Shown here one piece after another: positions 63,964 through 64,000 of a stretch of 64,000 nt of DNA (the stretch's first letter is position 1; each line of letters begins with the position of its first letter). A program made the translations under genes and the position numbers. The notes under the pieces were generated by a model. It saw only the letters and a program-made list of their open reading frames with translations. It made no database searches and was not told the DNA's origin. Origin of the DNA: Durusdinium trenchii (lineage: Eukaryota; Sar; Dinophyceae; Suessiales; Symbiodiniaceae); NCBI GenBank assembly GCA_963970005.1, contig CAXAMN010028928.1, positions 350,690 to 414,689 of the forward strand. Reading direction: 5' to 3'.

Positions 63964-64000
63964 AACCTGAACTTTTGACCACGCTGTCTAATTTGCTTTG

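Overview
This is nuclear DNA of a dinoflagellate, probably from a Symbiodiniaceae-like genome. The best single clue is a 22-nt match to the dinoflagellate spliced leader (minus strand, 40697-40718), which sits just upstream of a recombinase ORF. Supporting clues are split genes with short exons, dense satellites, and many decayed retroelements. Nothing looks bacterial: there are no operons, Shine-Dalgarno sites or CRISPR arrays. A 10-base N gap lies at 1136-1145.

Layout. 0-5.8 kb holds short tandem repeats and no recognised gene. 5.8-8.8 kb (minus) carries a well-resolved multi-exon gene for a C2-domain plus transglutaminase-like protein, most like the ciliary transition-zone protein CC2D2A. 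9.35-15.67 kb is a decayed minus-strand coding region between two copies of a ~100-bp repeat. 16-23.8 kb is a belt of unrelated satellites (AGGACA-rich, ~60-bp, 53-bp, 13-bp) with one basic ORF and one coding remnant. 24.4-29.2 kb (minus) has exons of unrecognised split genes.

29.7-64 kb is dominated by retroelements. Three copies of one reverse-transcriptase family are present: 29.7-31.45 kb (5' part inverted relative to 3' part), 52.8-55.64 kb (minus) and 60.96-63.77 kb (plus). The last two carry a GIY-YIG-like endonuclease domain N-terminal to the RT, as in permuted Penelope-like elements. Terminal-repeat-like units go with this family, delimited by (TG)n tracts and small hairpins. Each unit contains a ~90-nt motif that I can fold into a conserved pseudoknotted RNA with compensating base changes across eight copies. 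It is found just after the RT in copies 1 and 3, and upstream of related proline-rich ORFs at 34.1 and 46.0 kb. I regard this as the most interesting candidate for an undescribed system. One unit is interrupted by a 619-bp TA-flanked insertion whose empty site is also in the window.

A second element type, a tyrosine-recombinase retroelement of DIRS-like character (gag with CCHC knuckle, start of pol, recombinase), occupies 36.8-40.7 kb on the minus strand and has cut into a plus-strand proline-rich ORF. From 49.5 to 57.7 kb, eight ORFs point the same way, several with polypyrimidine-AG tracts upstream; they include a Myb/SANT-like protein. Most element ORFs are broken by frameshifts or single stops, so they are mainly relics.
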